DNA of 64,000 nucleotides from NCBI RefSeq assembly GCF_001637205.1, contig NZ_LVJH01000070.1, positions 124,001 through 188,000 of the forward strand, in the 5' to 3' direction. The position numbers and the translations under genes are program-made. The stretch is from Paenibacillus glacialis. GTDB lineage: Bacteria > Bacillota > Bacilli > Paenibacillales > Paenibacillaceae. Positions 43,080-51,513 of the stretch are shown one piece after another. Each line of letters starts with the position of its first letter. Positions within the stretch are counted from its first letter, which is position 1. Below the pieces are notes generated by a model, which ran no database searches, had not been told where the DNA came from, and saw only the letters and a list, made by a program, of their open reading frames with translations.

Positions 43080-43523
43080 TCACCTCATTCTGTTATATTC
43101 TAGTTCTTCAGCTAAAATCTCCGAGATATTCCCTTGGATTTCGACTGTATCTGGGGTGCATAGAAATATGTTACCACCAATTTTTGAAATACTTCCACTT
43201 AAAGCATACACCGTTCCACTGACAAAATCGATTATACGTAAGGCTTGATCATTCCGGACACGTTGCAAATTCATCACAACTGTACGATGAGAACGCAAAT
43301 GATCTGCAATCTCCTGAGCTTCATCATATGAACGTGGCTCAGCTAATACTACTTTAACATTTTTCTGTGAGTGAATGCTAACGACATTACTTCTTTGATT
43401 CTTACGTGGTTCTGGATTCGTTGTCGTGAATTCCTCTTCATCCGCTGCAAGGGGCTCACGCTCGGTTATCTCTTCTTCCTCTTGCAAGCCCATAAAGTTC
43501 ATAAAACGATTCATAACACCCAT
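43080..43523 (-). CDS. sepF: cell-division protein SepF
   Basis: The protein has 147 residues. It begins MGVMNRFMNFMGLQEEEE, an amphipathic membrane-binding helix followed by an acidic linker. The folded domain (~residues 58-145, KVVLAEPRSYDEAQEIADHL and VVMNLQRVRNDQALRIIDFV) forms rings that bundle FtsZ filaments and tether them to the membrane. The start is ATG 43523, because AGGAGGG is 6 bases upstream. The C-terminal EILAEELEYNRMR is typical. It lies immediately downstream of ylmE. Confidence 0.95.
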   Translation of the reverse strand: MGVMNRFMNFMGLQEEEEITEREPLAADEEEFTTTNPEPRKNQRSNVVSIHSQKNVKVVLAEPRSYDEAQEIADHLRSHRTVVMNLQRVRNDQALRIIDFVSGTVYALSGSISKIGGNIFLCTPDTVEIQGNISEILAEELEYNRMR

Positions 43524-43525
43524 CT

Positions 43526-44215
43526 TTAACCCTCCTCTTTCCCTACTAGAATAGATCCTAAACGTACCCAAGTAGATCCTTCTTCAATCGCGACTTCGAA
43601 ATCGTTCGACATCCCCATTGACAATTCTGTGATAGGTTCGTGTGTAAGGGACTGACGGTTAAGCTCATCTCTCAATTCCCTTAAAGCTCGGAATATCGGC
43701 CGTGTATCTTCAGGATGCCCCTCAAATGGAGCCATAGTCATCAAGCCAACGACTTTAATATGAGATAATTGCTTAATCTCTTCAAGAAAAGAAGCCACTT
43801 TCTCAGGTGATAAACCATATTTGGTATCTTCGCCTGAGATATTAACTTGGACAAACACCTGCACTACTAATCCCAAGGATTTCGCTTTACTCTCTAGTGT
43901 TTGAGCTAGCGAAAGACGATCCAGAGAGTGGATATATTGAAACTTATCGATGATATCCTTCACCTTGTTCGTCTGAAGATGTCCGATGAAATGCCAGACG
44001 CCTTGATTACCTAATGTATTCCACTTCTCTTCAGCGTTCTGCCATCGATTCTCACCCACATGAATGAGCCCTTGATTCAGAACTTCAGCTGTCATCTCCA
44101 ATGAGACATACTTAGTAACAGCAACCACATGTACATCTTCTCTGGATCTTCCACTTCTTATGCAAGCATCATTTATGCGCATTTCTACGTCGTTAATTCG
44201 ATCTTTCAATGTCAA
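43526..44215 (-). CDS. ylmE: YggS-family PLP-binding protein
   Basis: The protein has about 230 residues and is a single-domain TIM barrel. The PLP Lys is in VHVVAVTKYVS (about residue 35). Other family blocks are GENRWQNAEEKW, WHFIGHLQTNK, VQVNISGEDTKYG and ELSMGMSNDFEVAIEEGSTW. The family binds PLP without a known reaction and influences PLP homeostasis. The likely start is TTG 44215, with GAGGTGG 5 bases upstream; a GTG three codons earlier overlaps that site. It lies between pgeF and sepF as in Bacillus. Confidence 0.92.
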   Translation of the reverse strand: MTLKDRINDVEMRINDACIRSGRSREDVHVVAVTKYVSLEMTAEVLNQGLIHVGENRWQNAEEKWNTLGNQGVWHFIGHLQTNKVKDIIDKFQYIHSLDRLSLAQTLESKAKSLGLVVQVFVQVNISGEDTKYGLSPEKVASFLEEIKQLSHIKVVGLMTMAPFEGHPEDTRPIFRALRELRDELNRQSLTHEPITELSMGMSNDFEVAIEEGSTWVRLGSILVGKEEG

Positions 44216-44225
44216 AAAAACCACC

Positions 44226-45071
44226 TCACTTTAAGCCTAACCAACTAGCCATACGTCCTGTAGTTCCTCCATCTTTACGATAAGAGAAGAACAAATCATT
44301 GCGGCAACTTGTACAATATGTTGTACATTCGATATGACTCGGCATTATTCCTGCTTTCATCATAATCTGTCGATTCATTTCTTTCAAGTTTAGCATACTT
44401 TTTCCGTCTGTTTTATTCAGATACCACGACGCTGAATACTTATTACTACCCATGACTTCTTTTTCTAAATCATATACCGATAACATCACCTTATCGTCTA
44501 CTTCATAACAGCATGACCCAATCGAAGGTCCAATAGCAGCTCGTATGTCATGAGCATGGCTACCATACTCTTGGGCCATCTTATCTACCATGGTTGAGGC
44601 TATTCTTGATACTGTCCCTTTCCAGCCCGCATGAGCAAGCCCAACGACTTGTTTAAAGGGATCATAGAAATATAACGGCACGCAATCCGCATAAAAAGAA
44701 GTTAAGAGTACACCTGGGACATTCGTGAGCAACCCATCCGTATTCTGAAATGCAGATGATCGATCGAGGTTACCGCGACCTTTATCTTCAAGATGAACGA
44801 TTTCCACATGATTACTATGAACCTGTTCACCACACGTCCATGCTTGATAAGGGAAACTTAATGTCTCAACTATTCTATGGCGATTAATTATTACATCACC
44901 TGGGTCATCGTCAACATGAAAAGCGCAGTTCAGACTCTCATATGGAGATTTACTAGTTCCTCCATGTCGTCCTGTAAATCCTACGGTTATTTTATCGAAA
45001 GAGGTCCAAGGTTCCAGCATAAACAAAGCCGGATCCTCATCTCTACGATTATTCACTACAAATGGTTCCAT
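44226..45071 (-). CDS. pgeF: laccase-domain peptidoglycan editing factor (YlmD/YfiH type)
   Basis: The protein has 281 residues of the multicopper polyphenol oxidase-like (YfiH/PgeF) family. The metal/active-site motifs are TCGEQVHSNHVEIV, LLTSFYADCVPLYFYD and GLAHAGWKGTVSRI. Related proteins act as purine nucleoside phosphorylases, and in E. coli PgeF helps edit peptidoglycan precursors; the activity here is not decided. It ends one base before ylmE and is part of the ylm operon. A hairpin repeat (45105-45163) sits in its leader. Confidence 0.92.
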   Translation of the reverse strand: MEPFVVNNRRDEDPALFMLEPWTSFDKITVGFTGRHGGTSKSPYESLNCAFHVDDDPGDVIINRHRIVETLSFPYQAWTCGEQVHSNHVEIVHLEDKGRGNLDRSSAFQNTDGLLTNVPGVLLTSFYADCVPLYFYDPFKQVVGLAHAGWKGTVSRIASTMVDKMAQEYGSHAHDIRAAIGPSIGSCCYEVDDKVMLSVYDLEKEVMGSNKYSASWYLNKTDGKSMLNLKEMNRQIMMKAGIMPSHIECTTYCTSCRNDLFFSYRKDGGTTGRMASWLGLK

Positions 45072-45104
45072 TCAATTCACCTCTGTTCCAGTGTACCATA
45101 TTTT

Positions 45105-45163
45105 TAGTTTTCCTACTGAAAACCAAAGACTATGCTTTCGAAGTCAGTTTTCCTACTGAAAAC
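45105..45163. repeat. hairpin repeat, two units (reverse orientation)
   Basis: AGTTTTCCTACTGAAAAC at 45105-45122 recurs at 45145-45162, separated by CAAAGACTATGCTTTCGAAGT. The reverse complement has the same design and linker as 47449-47508 (GTTTTC-GTA-GAAAAC, CTTCG-AAGCAT, CTTT). It lies between ymxH and pgeF. Confidence 0.75.
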
Positions 45164-45178
45164 TTTAGATAAACCCTC

Positions 45179-45487
45179 TTAATACGATCGGCGATCAGCT
45201 CGATCCAATCGATCCGTTCTATCCATATCCTTTTCTTGTTCCAAAGCCTTCATTTCCTCCATTTTCACTAAAACGACATCAGACCCTATCTTTACAATAT
45301 TTTGCCAAGGAATAATAAGATCACTACGACCACCGAATAGCCCCATAAATCTACTATAGCTAGGAACGACGATCGCCTCAATTCGGCCTTGCCGAAGATC
45401 AAGTTCTAAATCACTGATTTGGCCCAATCGTTTACCGTCCACAATGTTAATAACATCTTTGGTTTGAAAATCGGAGATTTTCATCAT
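45179..45487 (-). CDS. ymxH: YlmC/YmxH-family sporulation protein (PRC barrel)
   Basis: This protein of about 102 residues has a PRC-barrel core: KISDFQTKDVINIVDGKRLG, ISDLELDLRQGRIEAIVVPS, DLIIPWQNIVKIGSDVVLV. The basic/acidic tail (DRTDRLDRADRRSY) is variable. The YlmC/YmxH family is conserved beside sigG in spore formers, and its molecular function is unknown. Of several consecutive Met codons I favour ATG 45487, with GTGGGG 4 bases upstream. It lies ~270 bp downstream of sigG beyond a terminator, so it is probably transcribed separately from it. Confidence 0.88.
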   Translation of the reverse strand: MMKISDFQTKDVINIVDGKRLGQISDLELDLRQGRIEAIVVPSYSRFMGLFGGRSDLIIPWQNIVKIGSDVVLVKMEEMKALEQEKDMDRTDRLDRADRRSY

Positions 45488-45597
45488 CATCCCCACCATT
45501 TTCTTTTCTGGAATCATAGCTTCACACCTTCAGAAATATAGTTATATATTTAATATATGTGGAGTCTGGGCGAAATGTCTTTTTTATTATAAGTAAC

Positions 45598-45625
45598 AAA
45601 AAAACGACCCCAAAGGGATCGCTTT
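45598..45625 (-). terminator. terminator of sigG
   Basis: On the minus strand CGATCCC pairs with GGGGTCG (one G-U) around TTT, followed by seven Ts. It lies ~130 bp past the sigG stop. Confidence 0.7.
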
Positions 45626-45754
45626 TTGTACTTTTAAAAAATATAAGAAAGTACATGTTTCACGTGATACTCTATTTCTTATATTCCGTTGAAACGGGGG
45701 TACGTCTTTAAAGAAGGAGGCATAGCCGTTTCTACATGTATCCTGAACATTCAT

Positions 45755-46537
45755 TTAAGATTTGACATGTTTCTGCATTTGCTGAATAGCTGATTTCTCC
45801 AACCTAGATACTTGAGCTTGTGAGATGCCAATCTCGTCAGCAACCTCCATCTGAGTTTTGCCTTCGAAAAAGCGCATGGAGAGGATCATCTTTTCACGTT
45901 GTCCTAATCTGTGCATTGCTTCTCTTAATGCAATTTCTTCAATCCACGAGACATCTTTGTTCTTATCATCACTAATCTGATCCATCACATAAATAGGGTC
46001 GCCGCCATCATGGTAAATCGGTTCGAATAACGACACAGGATCTTGAATGGCATCCAATGCGAATACGACATCTTCCTTAGGAACATTAAGTGCCGCAGAA
46101 ATTTCAAAAATAGTGGGTTCTCTACAATTTTGATTCGTTAAGGAGTCCCGGACTTGAAGTGCTTTATATGCTATGTCACGTAAAGATCGTGATACTCTTA
46201 TAGGATTGTTATCCCGCAAATACCGTCGAATTTCCCCAATAATCATTGGGACCGCATACGTCGAGAATTTTACATTTTGTGATAAGTCAAAATTATCAAT
46301 AGCCTTCATTAGTCCGATACAGCCTACCTGAAACAAATCGTCGACAAATTCCCCCCGATTGTTAAACCGTTGAATCACACTCAGTACTAATCTTAGATTA
46401 CCGTTCACTAATTTTTCCCTAGCTGAACGTTCATTATTTTGCTGAAGGGCATGAAACAACTCCCGCATTTCCACATTCGTTAGTACCGGAAGTTTGGCAG
46501 TATCTACCCCACAGATTTCAACTTTGTTTCGGGTCAT
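45755..46537 (-). CDS. sigG: RNA polymerase sporulation sigma factor SigG
   Basis: This sigma-70-family factor of 260 residues acts in the late forespore. Region 2 is VDDLFQVGCIGLMKAIDNFD then KFSTYAVPMIIGEIRRYLRD; region 4 with its helix-turn-helix is EGKTQMEVADEIGISQAQVS. The N-terminal MTRNKVEICGVDTAKLPVL is typical of SigG and serves binding of anti-sigma factors. Length matches Bacillus SigG. It follows sigE with a 170-bp gap, which should hold its own forespore promoter, although read-through from spoIIGA-sigE is possible. Confidence 0.96.
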   Translation of the reverse strand: MTRNKVEICGVDTAKLPVLTNVEMRELFHALQQNNERSAREKLVNGNLRLVLSVIQRFNNRGEFVDDLFQVGCIGLMKAIDNFDLSQNVKFSTYAVPMIIGEIRRYLRDNNPIRVSRSLRDIAYKALQVRDSLTNQNCREPTIFEISAALNVPKEDVVFALDAIQDPVSLFEPIYHDGGDPIYVMDQISDDKNKDVSWIEEIALREAMHRLGQREKMILSMRFFEGKTQMEVADEIGISQAQVSRLEKSAIQQMQKHVKS

Positions 46538-46707
46538 GATGATTTACCTCCCAAGGAGAAACATTAATGTACATTATCTCCCCAGAGGCTCAATTTATTC
46601 CTAATTGATTAATCTATATAGATTGAATTTAAGACGAACCACCATATTCATGATTCTCTTTAGAGATGAAGGAACTTGAGAGTGCAATCTTTAGTTCAAT
46701 CTATCCA

Positions 46708-47430
46708 CTACACCATCTTATTAAATTCCTTACGGAGACGTTTAATAATTCTCTTCTCCAATCGAGATATATAGGACTGTGAAATTCCCAGCATATCTGC
46801 TACATCTTTTTGTGTCTTTTCTTCACCATCCTGTAGACCGAATCGAAGTTCCATTATGGTACGCTCTCGTTCTGTTAATTTATCAAGTGCTTTATGCAAT
46901 AATTTCCGGTCCACTTGCTCCTCAATATTGCGATAAATTGTATCATTCTCCGTACCTAAGACATCAGATAGTAAAAGTTCATTCCCGTCCCAATCAATAT
47001 TCAAAGGTTCATCAAATGACACCTCACTACGGATTTTATTATTCCGACGCAAATACATCAGTATTTCATTCTCAATACAACGTGAAGCATATGTAGCTAA
47101 TTTAATTTTTTTCTCAGGATCAAATGTATTGACTGCCTTAATCAGACCGATCGCTCCAATGGATACCAAATCTTCAATGTTGATGCCTGTATTCTCAAAC
47201 TTTCGAGCGATGTATACGACTAATCTCAAATTCCGTTCAATTAACATCGCTCGGATAGCTGAATCACCCGTGGAAAGCCTTTGCAGTAAGTACTCTTCTT
47301 CCTCTCGTGTTAGCGGTGGGGGAAGTGCCTCACTCCCACCTATGTAATATATTTCCTCACTTTTAAGTCCAAATAAGAAGAGTGCACGATAATATTGAAT
47401 TTGTACCACTAATTTCCATTTTACTAACAT
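46708..47430 (-). CDS. sigE: RNA polymerase sporulation sigma factor SigE (pro-form)
   Basis: The pro-protein (240 residues) gives the early mother-cell sigma factor after SpoIIGA removes its N-terminal ~27 residues. The pro-sequence MLVKWKLVVQIQYYRALFLF is amphipathic and membrane-associated. Region 2 contains VSIGAIGLIKAVNTFDPEKK, and region 4 RFGLQDGEEKTQKDVADMLG. The start is ATG 47430 with AGGAGG 8 bases upstream; the longer frame through the upstream repeats is not used. spoIIGA lies directly upstream in the same orientation, but a ~140-bp block of hairpin repeats separates the two genes. Confidence 0.97.
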   Translation of the reverse strand: MLVKWKLVVQIQYYRALFLFGLKSEEIYYIGGSEALPPPLTREEEEYLLQRLSTGDSAIRAMLIERNLRLVVYIARKFENTGINIEDLVSIGAIGLIKAVNTFDPEKKIKLATYASRCIENEILMYLRRNNKIRSEVSFDEPLNIDWDGNELLLSDVLGTENDTIYRNIEEQVDRKLLHKALDKLTERERTIMELRFGLQDGEEKTQKDVADMLGISQSYISRLEKRIIKRLRKEFNKMV

Positions 47431-47448
47431 GAATTCTTTCCTCCTAAG

Positions 47449-47590
47449 AGTTTTCTGTAAGAAAACGTTCTTCGTAAGCATCTTCTTTAAGTTTTCTGTA
47501 AGAAAACTATCTTCGTTAGCGTCACTCGGTTTTCTGTAGGCAACTAGCATCGTAAGCATCTTTGAGCTTCCATAAGAAACTATCTTTGGC
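47449..47590. repeat. hairpin repeat, three to four units
   Basis: AGTTTTCTGTAAGAAAAC occurs at 47449-47466 and 47490-47508, and a degenerate copy at 47528-47545. The linkers are TTCTTCGTAAGCATC and TATCTTCGTTAGCGTC. A fourth decayed unit may end at 47590 (CATAAGAAAC). The block lies between spoIIGA and sigE and matches the repeats at 18898-19010 and 45105-45163. Confidence 0.75.
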
Positions 47591-47618
47591 AATCATAATC
47601 TTGAATTTTACTAGTATA

Positions 47619-48596
47619 TTAGCTAACGGGAGGGATTGGAGTTGTTACCTGAGTGATAACATTTGTAGTTGGATTCCCGTCATGAATCAAGTCTGGGTGA
47701 ATGATTGCCCTATATGCCTTTTCGGAGGAAAGAGTACCCCCATCAAGTCCAACTAATACTCTTGTCGTAATGCTTATTTTACCGTCCATACAGATTTCAA
47801 CAGAATCTGGTTTTAAAGCTAACATAAACGCTGCGCCTCGGTTCACTCCCCGATATGGAACTAACCTCAGACGGTCTTGCCAAGCAAATGTTGATCCTTC
47901 TTCAAGCTCCATGACCAGTTTGTCCGCATCTCCTTCAGCAAGTTTATCCCTCCATGAGGCAGGCAAATGATCTCCCCATAAAGAGGCCTCCATGACCATA
48001 ACCGGTATTCGTGTTAGAGGATCACACAACTGATTACCCGTATCTAATAGTCCCGTACACTTCACTTGTTCGCTACCAATATTCACTTTCACTTCCGCAA
48101 AATACACAGCTCTGTTATCCAATTTACGTTTCGAAGATTGAACAATTTTAAACCATAACATAACGATAATAAACACGATGAACATAAACCAAAAGCCAAT
48201 TTTCAGTTCGAATGACAGCCCCCCCGATGTCGTATACCAAATTCCGCTCCAGAGATCACCTGAGTTTTGCAGTAGATAATGAATGCCAATAATCCCACCA
48301 GCAGCGGCAAAATTAATAATATAAAATGCCCCCATATTCCTCATATAGTGTTGAAGACTCCCAAATCCGAAGGCGATCCACAACATTATCAATGAAAGCC
48401 CGAATTTTATGAGAAAGGTATACATAAACGTAAGCTCGGGTACGAACATCATGATGACATAAAGGGCACCTAACAAGGCTGATAGAGAAATTCGCCACCA
48501 AGGCACTTTTAATTTACGCATCCAACTAGTCAACCACAAGAGAGTCCCATCAATAAGCAGATTAGTAATAAAAATAAGATCGATATAGACAACCAT
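47619..48596 (-). CDS. spoIIGA: sporulation sigma-E factor processing peptidase SpoIIGA
   Basis: This membrane aspartic protease of 325 residues cleaves pro-SigE at the septum after a signal from SpoIIR. The N-terminal half has five hydrophobic segments, starting MVVYIDLIFITNLLIDGTLL. The cytoplasmic protease domain holds KCTGLLDTGNQLCDPLTRIP with the catalytic Asp-Thr-Gly, like half of a retroviral-type dimeric protease. The start is ATG 48596 after AGGTGAG; an upstream in-frame GTG overlaps the ribosome site. A Spo0A-type promoter lies ~90 bp upstream. Confidence 0.94.
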   Translation of the reverse strand: MVVYIDLIFITNLLIDGTLLWLTSWMRKLKVPWWRISLSALLGALYVIMMFVPELTFMYTFLIKFGLSLIMLWIAFGFGSLQHYMRNMGAFYIINFAAAGGIIGIHYLLQNSGDLWSGIWYTTSGGLSFELKIGFWFMFIVFIIVMLWFKIVQSSKRKLDNRAVYFAEVKVNIGSEQVKCTGLLDTGNQLCDPLTRIPVMVMEASLWGDHLPASWRDKLAEGDADKLVMELEEGSTFAWQDRLRLVPYRGVNRGAAFMLALKPDSVEICMDGKISITTRVLVGLDGGTLSSEKAYRAIIHPDLIHDGNPTTNVITQVTTPIPPVS

Positions 48597-48685
48597 TACT
48601 CTCACCTGCCTGAGCTTTAAATCTTAGAAGAAGAAAAGCCACTCTTTTTCAAATCTATTCCTTTTGACCTTTGGGAGATGTGTTT

Positions 48686-48752
48686 AGTATAGAAAAACTA
48701 ACTTCCAAAGTCTGTCTAAACCTGGAAGCGATTGCGGTTTTTTTTTGTCGAT
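48686..48752 (-). promoter_or_regulatory. probable Spo0A-dependent spoIIG promoter
   Basis: On the minus strand TAGACA (48718-48713) and TATACT (48691-48686) are 21 bp apart, longer than the 17 bp standard. The Bacillus spoIIG promoter also has abnormally long spacing (22 bp) and needs Spo0A. A 0A-box-like TGTCGAT (consensus TGTCGAA) lies at 48746-48752, and the -35 region TTTAGACA resembles a second, degenerate box. Confidence 0.55.
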
Positions 48753-48815
48753 AGAGGTGATTTCATGGAACAAGGATTCTAAATTCTAACGTGGAAGAAT
48801 AGAAAGAAAACAAAA

Positions 48816-48850
48816 AAAGTCCGATTTCTTTAAAAAGAAAACGGACCTTT
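48816..48850 (-). terminator. terminator of ftsZ
   Basis: On the minus strand AAAGGTCCG pairs with CGGACTTT, with an extra inner TTTTCTTT/AAAGAAA stem, followed by a T run. It lies ~30 bp past the ftsZ stop and separates it from spoIIGA. Confidence 0.75.
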
Positions 48851-48877
48851 CATATGTCATGATAGATAATGTATAAA

Positions 48878-49993
48878 TTACTCGTTGTTGTTGCGTGTTC
48901 TATTTCGCAAAAATGTAGGAATATCAAGTTGATCATTACTTGGCTGATTACCAAATGGACGCAAGTTATTATTACGATTCTCAACAGGCTCAGTCTCTAC
49001 TGTTCCTGGTTTGCGAATTTGAACGTGTGGTGCTGCTTGTTTGTGCTCAAATCCAGTAGCAATAACAGTGACTTTAATATCGTCTTTCAAATCCTCATCT
49101 ATAATGGCACCAAATATCATATTCACATCTGGATCTGAAGCTGAGTTAACGATTTCCGCTGCTTCGTTCACTTCATATAGAGATAGATTTGAACCACCCG
49201 TAATATTCATAATGACACCACGAGCTCCCTCGATAGAAGTTTCTAGTAATGGGCTCATAATAGCCTTACGAGCTGCCTCAGCGGCACGGTTCTCACCTGA
49301 CGCTATACCAATACCCATTAATGCCGAACCACGCTCCGTCATAATTGTCTTCACGTCTGCAAAGTCAAGATTGATTAGACCTGGAACAGCAATAAGGTCT
49401 GATATCCCCTGTACCGCTTGACGAAGAACATTATCAGCTTCTCTGAATGCTTCTAACATCGGTGTCTTTTTATCAACAATTTCCAATAGACGATCATTAG
49501 GAATGACAATCAATGTATCTACTTTTTCTTTCAGAGCTTCAATCCCTATCTCAGCATGGGAGAAACGTTTCCGACCTTCAAATGTAAATGGACGAGTAAC
49601 AACCCCTATTGTCAACGCTCCACACTCTCTAGCTATCTCAGCAATAACAGGAGCAGCACCAGTACCTGTTCCGCCACCCATTCCTGCAGTGACAAAAACC
49701 ATATCCGCGCCCTTCAGCGTGTTCGAGATCAGATCTCTAGATTCTTCGGCTGCTTTCTTACCAACCTCAGGGTTAGCACCCGCGCCAAGACCCCTTGTTA
49801 ACTTATCACCGATCTGTAACTTGTGTTCTGATTTAGCCATATGCAATGCTTGGGCATCCGTGTTTACTGTAATAAACTCTACGCCTTGCACGCCATTCTC
49901 AATCATTCGGTTGACAGCATTACTACCACCACCACCAACACCAATCACTTTAATCTGAGCTATGCTCTCCATTTCAAAGTCAAATTCCAACAT
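48878..49993 (-). CDS. ftsZ: cell-division protein FtsZ
   Basis: This tubulin-like GTPase of 371 residues forms the division ring. The GTP-binding parts are IKVIGVGGGGSNAVNRMI and the tubulin signature GMGGGTGTGAAPVIA (~residues 104-118). The T7 catalytic loop is LINLDFADVKTIM. The linker (~320-355) is short, and the C-terminal peptide LDIPTFLRNRTRNNNE is the docking site for FtsA, SepF and other partners. The ATG at 49993 follows GGGGGAG. It lies 58 bp downstream of ftsA, as in nearly all Firmicutes. Confidence 0.98.
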   Translation of the reverse strand: MLEFDFEMESIAQIKVIGVGGGGSNAVNRMIENGVQGVEFITVNTDAQALHMAKSEHKLQIGDKLTRGLGAGANPEVGKKAAEESRDLISNTLKGADMVFVTAGMGGGTGTGAAPVIAEIARECGALTIGVVTRPFTFEGRKRFSHAEIGIEALKEKVDTLIVIPNDRLLEIVDKKTPMLEAFREADNVLRQAVQGISDLIAVPGLINLDFADVKTIMTERGSALMGIGIASGENRAAEAARKAIMSPLLETSIEGARGVIMNITGGSNLSLYEVNEAAEIVNSASDPDVNMIFGAIIDEDLKDDIKVTVIATGFEHKQAAPHVQIRKPGTVETEPVENRNNNLRPFGNQPSNDQLDIPTFLRNRTRNNNE

Positions 49994-50051
49994 ATTATTC
50001 CATCTCCCCCTCGTTGTACATCGATGGCACGTTCACAGTTATATGAACACC

Positions 50052-51320
50052 TTATATAAATTCACTAAACATGTTTTTTAAGCGCTCTACCAACCCCGTT
50101 TTAGGTGTCTTCCCTTGATTAGCGGAAGGATTATTCGCTTTGTTGTTCCGGTTTGGTTGTTTTTTAGTATTGGAAACTGTGTTATTGCGTCCACGAATAT
50201 TACGTATGACGTTGTGAAGAACACCAACACCACTAGTAAACCCTGGATCTCTGACCCCTATATAATCCGGCACTGCAATCCGTACAGAAGCGGCAAGCTC
50301 AGTCTGAGCAACCTGCAACACGCCAGGCATTGAAACTGTTCCTCCGGTTAGTATGTAACCTCCAGGAAGTTCGCTGTAGCCTAACCGTTTCACTTCTTGA
50401 TGAAGGAGATGGAATATTTCTTGAATCCGAGGCTCGACAATAGCAGCCAAATCTTGTTGACTGAATTCCTTTTCAACGTTACTCCCGATTCGAGTTACTT
50501 TGAAAATAACGTCTGAAGCAGCGTCATCTACTAAAGCACATCCGTATTTTAACTTGACCTTTTCAGCTTGATCCGTTAACGTCCGTAATCCATAGGCAAT
50601 ATCATTGGTTACATACTCCCCACCAATAGGTAGAGTTGAAGTCGCCACCATAGTTCCAGCTTCAAAGACAGCAATGCTTGTTGTTCCAGCACCGATATCA
50701 ACAAGTACAGAACCCATAGTCTTCTCATCTTTAGATAAAGACATTTGACCTGCTCCCAAAGACATTAGAACTAGATCTTTGATCTTCAGGCCCGATTTCT
50801 CTACACAACGTAAAAGATTATGTATGGCCGGTTTTGCCCCAGTAATAATGATTGCTTCCACTTCTAAACGAACGCCAATCATACCTCGTGGATCTTGAAT
50901 TCCTTCAAGACCATCCACAACGTATTGCTTAGCGACGACATCAATAATTTCCCGGTCAGGAGGCAAAGCAACAACTTCCGCAGCTTTGAGCACGCGTTCG
51001 ATGTCCTCTTCTCCAATTTCCCGATCCTCGTTCGATACAGCCACAACTCCATGGCTTGTTTGAAGTCCAATATGATTCCCGGATATGCCGACATATACTT
51101 CAGATATTTGAATACCAACCATACGTTCCGCATGATCTACTGCACTACGGATTGATTGTACGGTCTGGTCAATATCTACAATTGCACCTTTTCGAATTCC
51201 TTCTGAGTCGGCAGATCCAACTCCAATAATATTAAAGGTTCCATTATTTACTTCCCCAATAATAGCACGAACTTTGGATGTACCGATGTCCAAACTAACA
51301 ATGATGTCATTGTTGCTCAA
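50052..51320 (-). CDS. ftsA: cell-division protein FtsA
   Basis: This actin-like ATPase of about 422 residues tethers FtsZ to the membrane. The phosphate and adenosine motifs are IVSLDIGTSKVRAIIGEV, GSVLVDIGAGTTSIAVFE and GGYILTGGTVSMPGVL. The 1C insertion typical of FtsA is at ~85-165. The C-terminal amphipathic helix is GLVERLKNMFSEFI, preceded by an Asn-rich linker. The likely start is TTG 51320, 8 bases after AGGAGG; a GTG three codons earlier overlaps the site. It is transcribed with ftsZ. Confidence 0.96.
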   Translation of the reverse strand: MSNNDIIVSLDIGTSKVRAIIGEVNNGTFNIIGVGSADSEGIRKGAIVDIDQTVQSIRSAVDHAERMVGIQISEVYVGISGNHIGLQTSHGVVAVSNEDREIGEEDIERVLKAAEVVALPPDREIIDVVAKQYVVDGLEGIQDPRGMIGVRLEVEAIIITGAKPAIHNLLRCVEKSGLKIKDLVLMSLGAGQMSLSKDEKTMGSVLVDIGAGTTSIAVFEAGTMVATSTLPIGGEYVTNDIAYGLRTLTDQAEKVKLKYGCALVDDAASDVIFKVTRIGSNVEKEFSQQDLAAIVEPRIQEIFHLLHQEVKRLGYSELPGGYILTGGTVSMPGVLQVAQTELAASVRIAVPDYIGVRDPGFTSGVGVLHNVIRNIRGRNNTVSNTKKQPNRNNKANNPSANQGKTPKTGLVERLKNMFSEFI

Positions 51321-51513
51321 CCGTGGCACCTCCTGTTTTTCAAAATGAAAAGCAAATTGGATAGACGTTCTCTATAAATATTCAACACGGCTTCCTTTTT
51401 CCCTCTTTTTTCTACATTTTTTTTGCATATCAAATATTGTCAGCTATCTAATTATAAATATTATAAGAAGAGTATACAAAAAGACTTGTCCATAAAACTA
51501 ATTGTAGCATTTT

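Noticed and set aside
47449..47590. CRISPR array
   Set aside because: Units are short, degenerate hairpins with conserved linkers rather than exact repeats with unique spacers, and no cas gene is near.
49503..49958. Long open frame antisense to ftsZ
   Set aside because: It is the mirror of the strongly biased ftsZ coding frame and lacks a ribosome site; a shadow ORF.
51330..51513. Small gene or regulator between divIB and ftsA
   Set aside because: The ~180 A/T-rich bases hold no ORF with a ribosome site; probably the ftsA promoter region.
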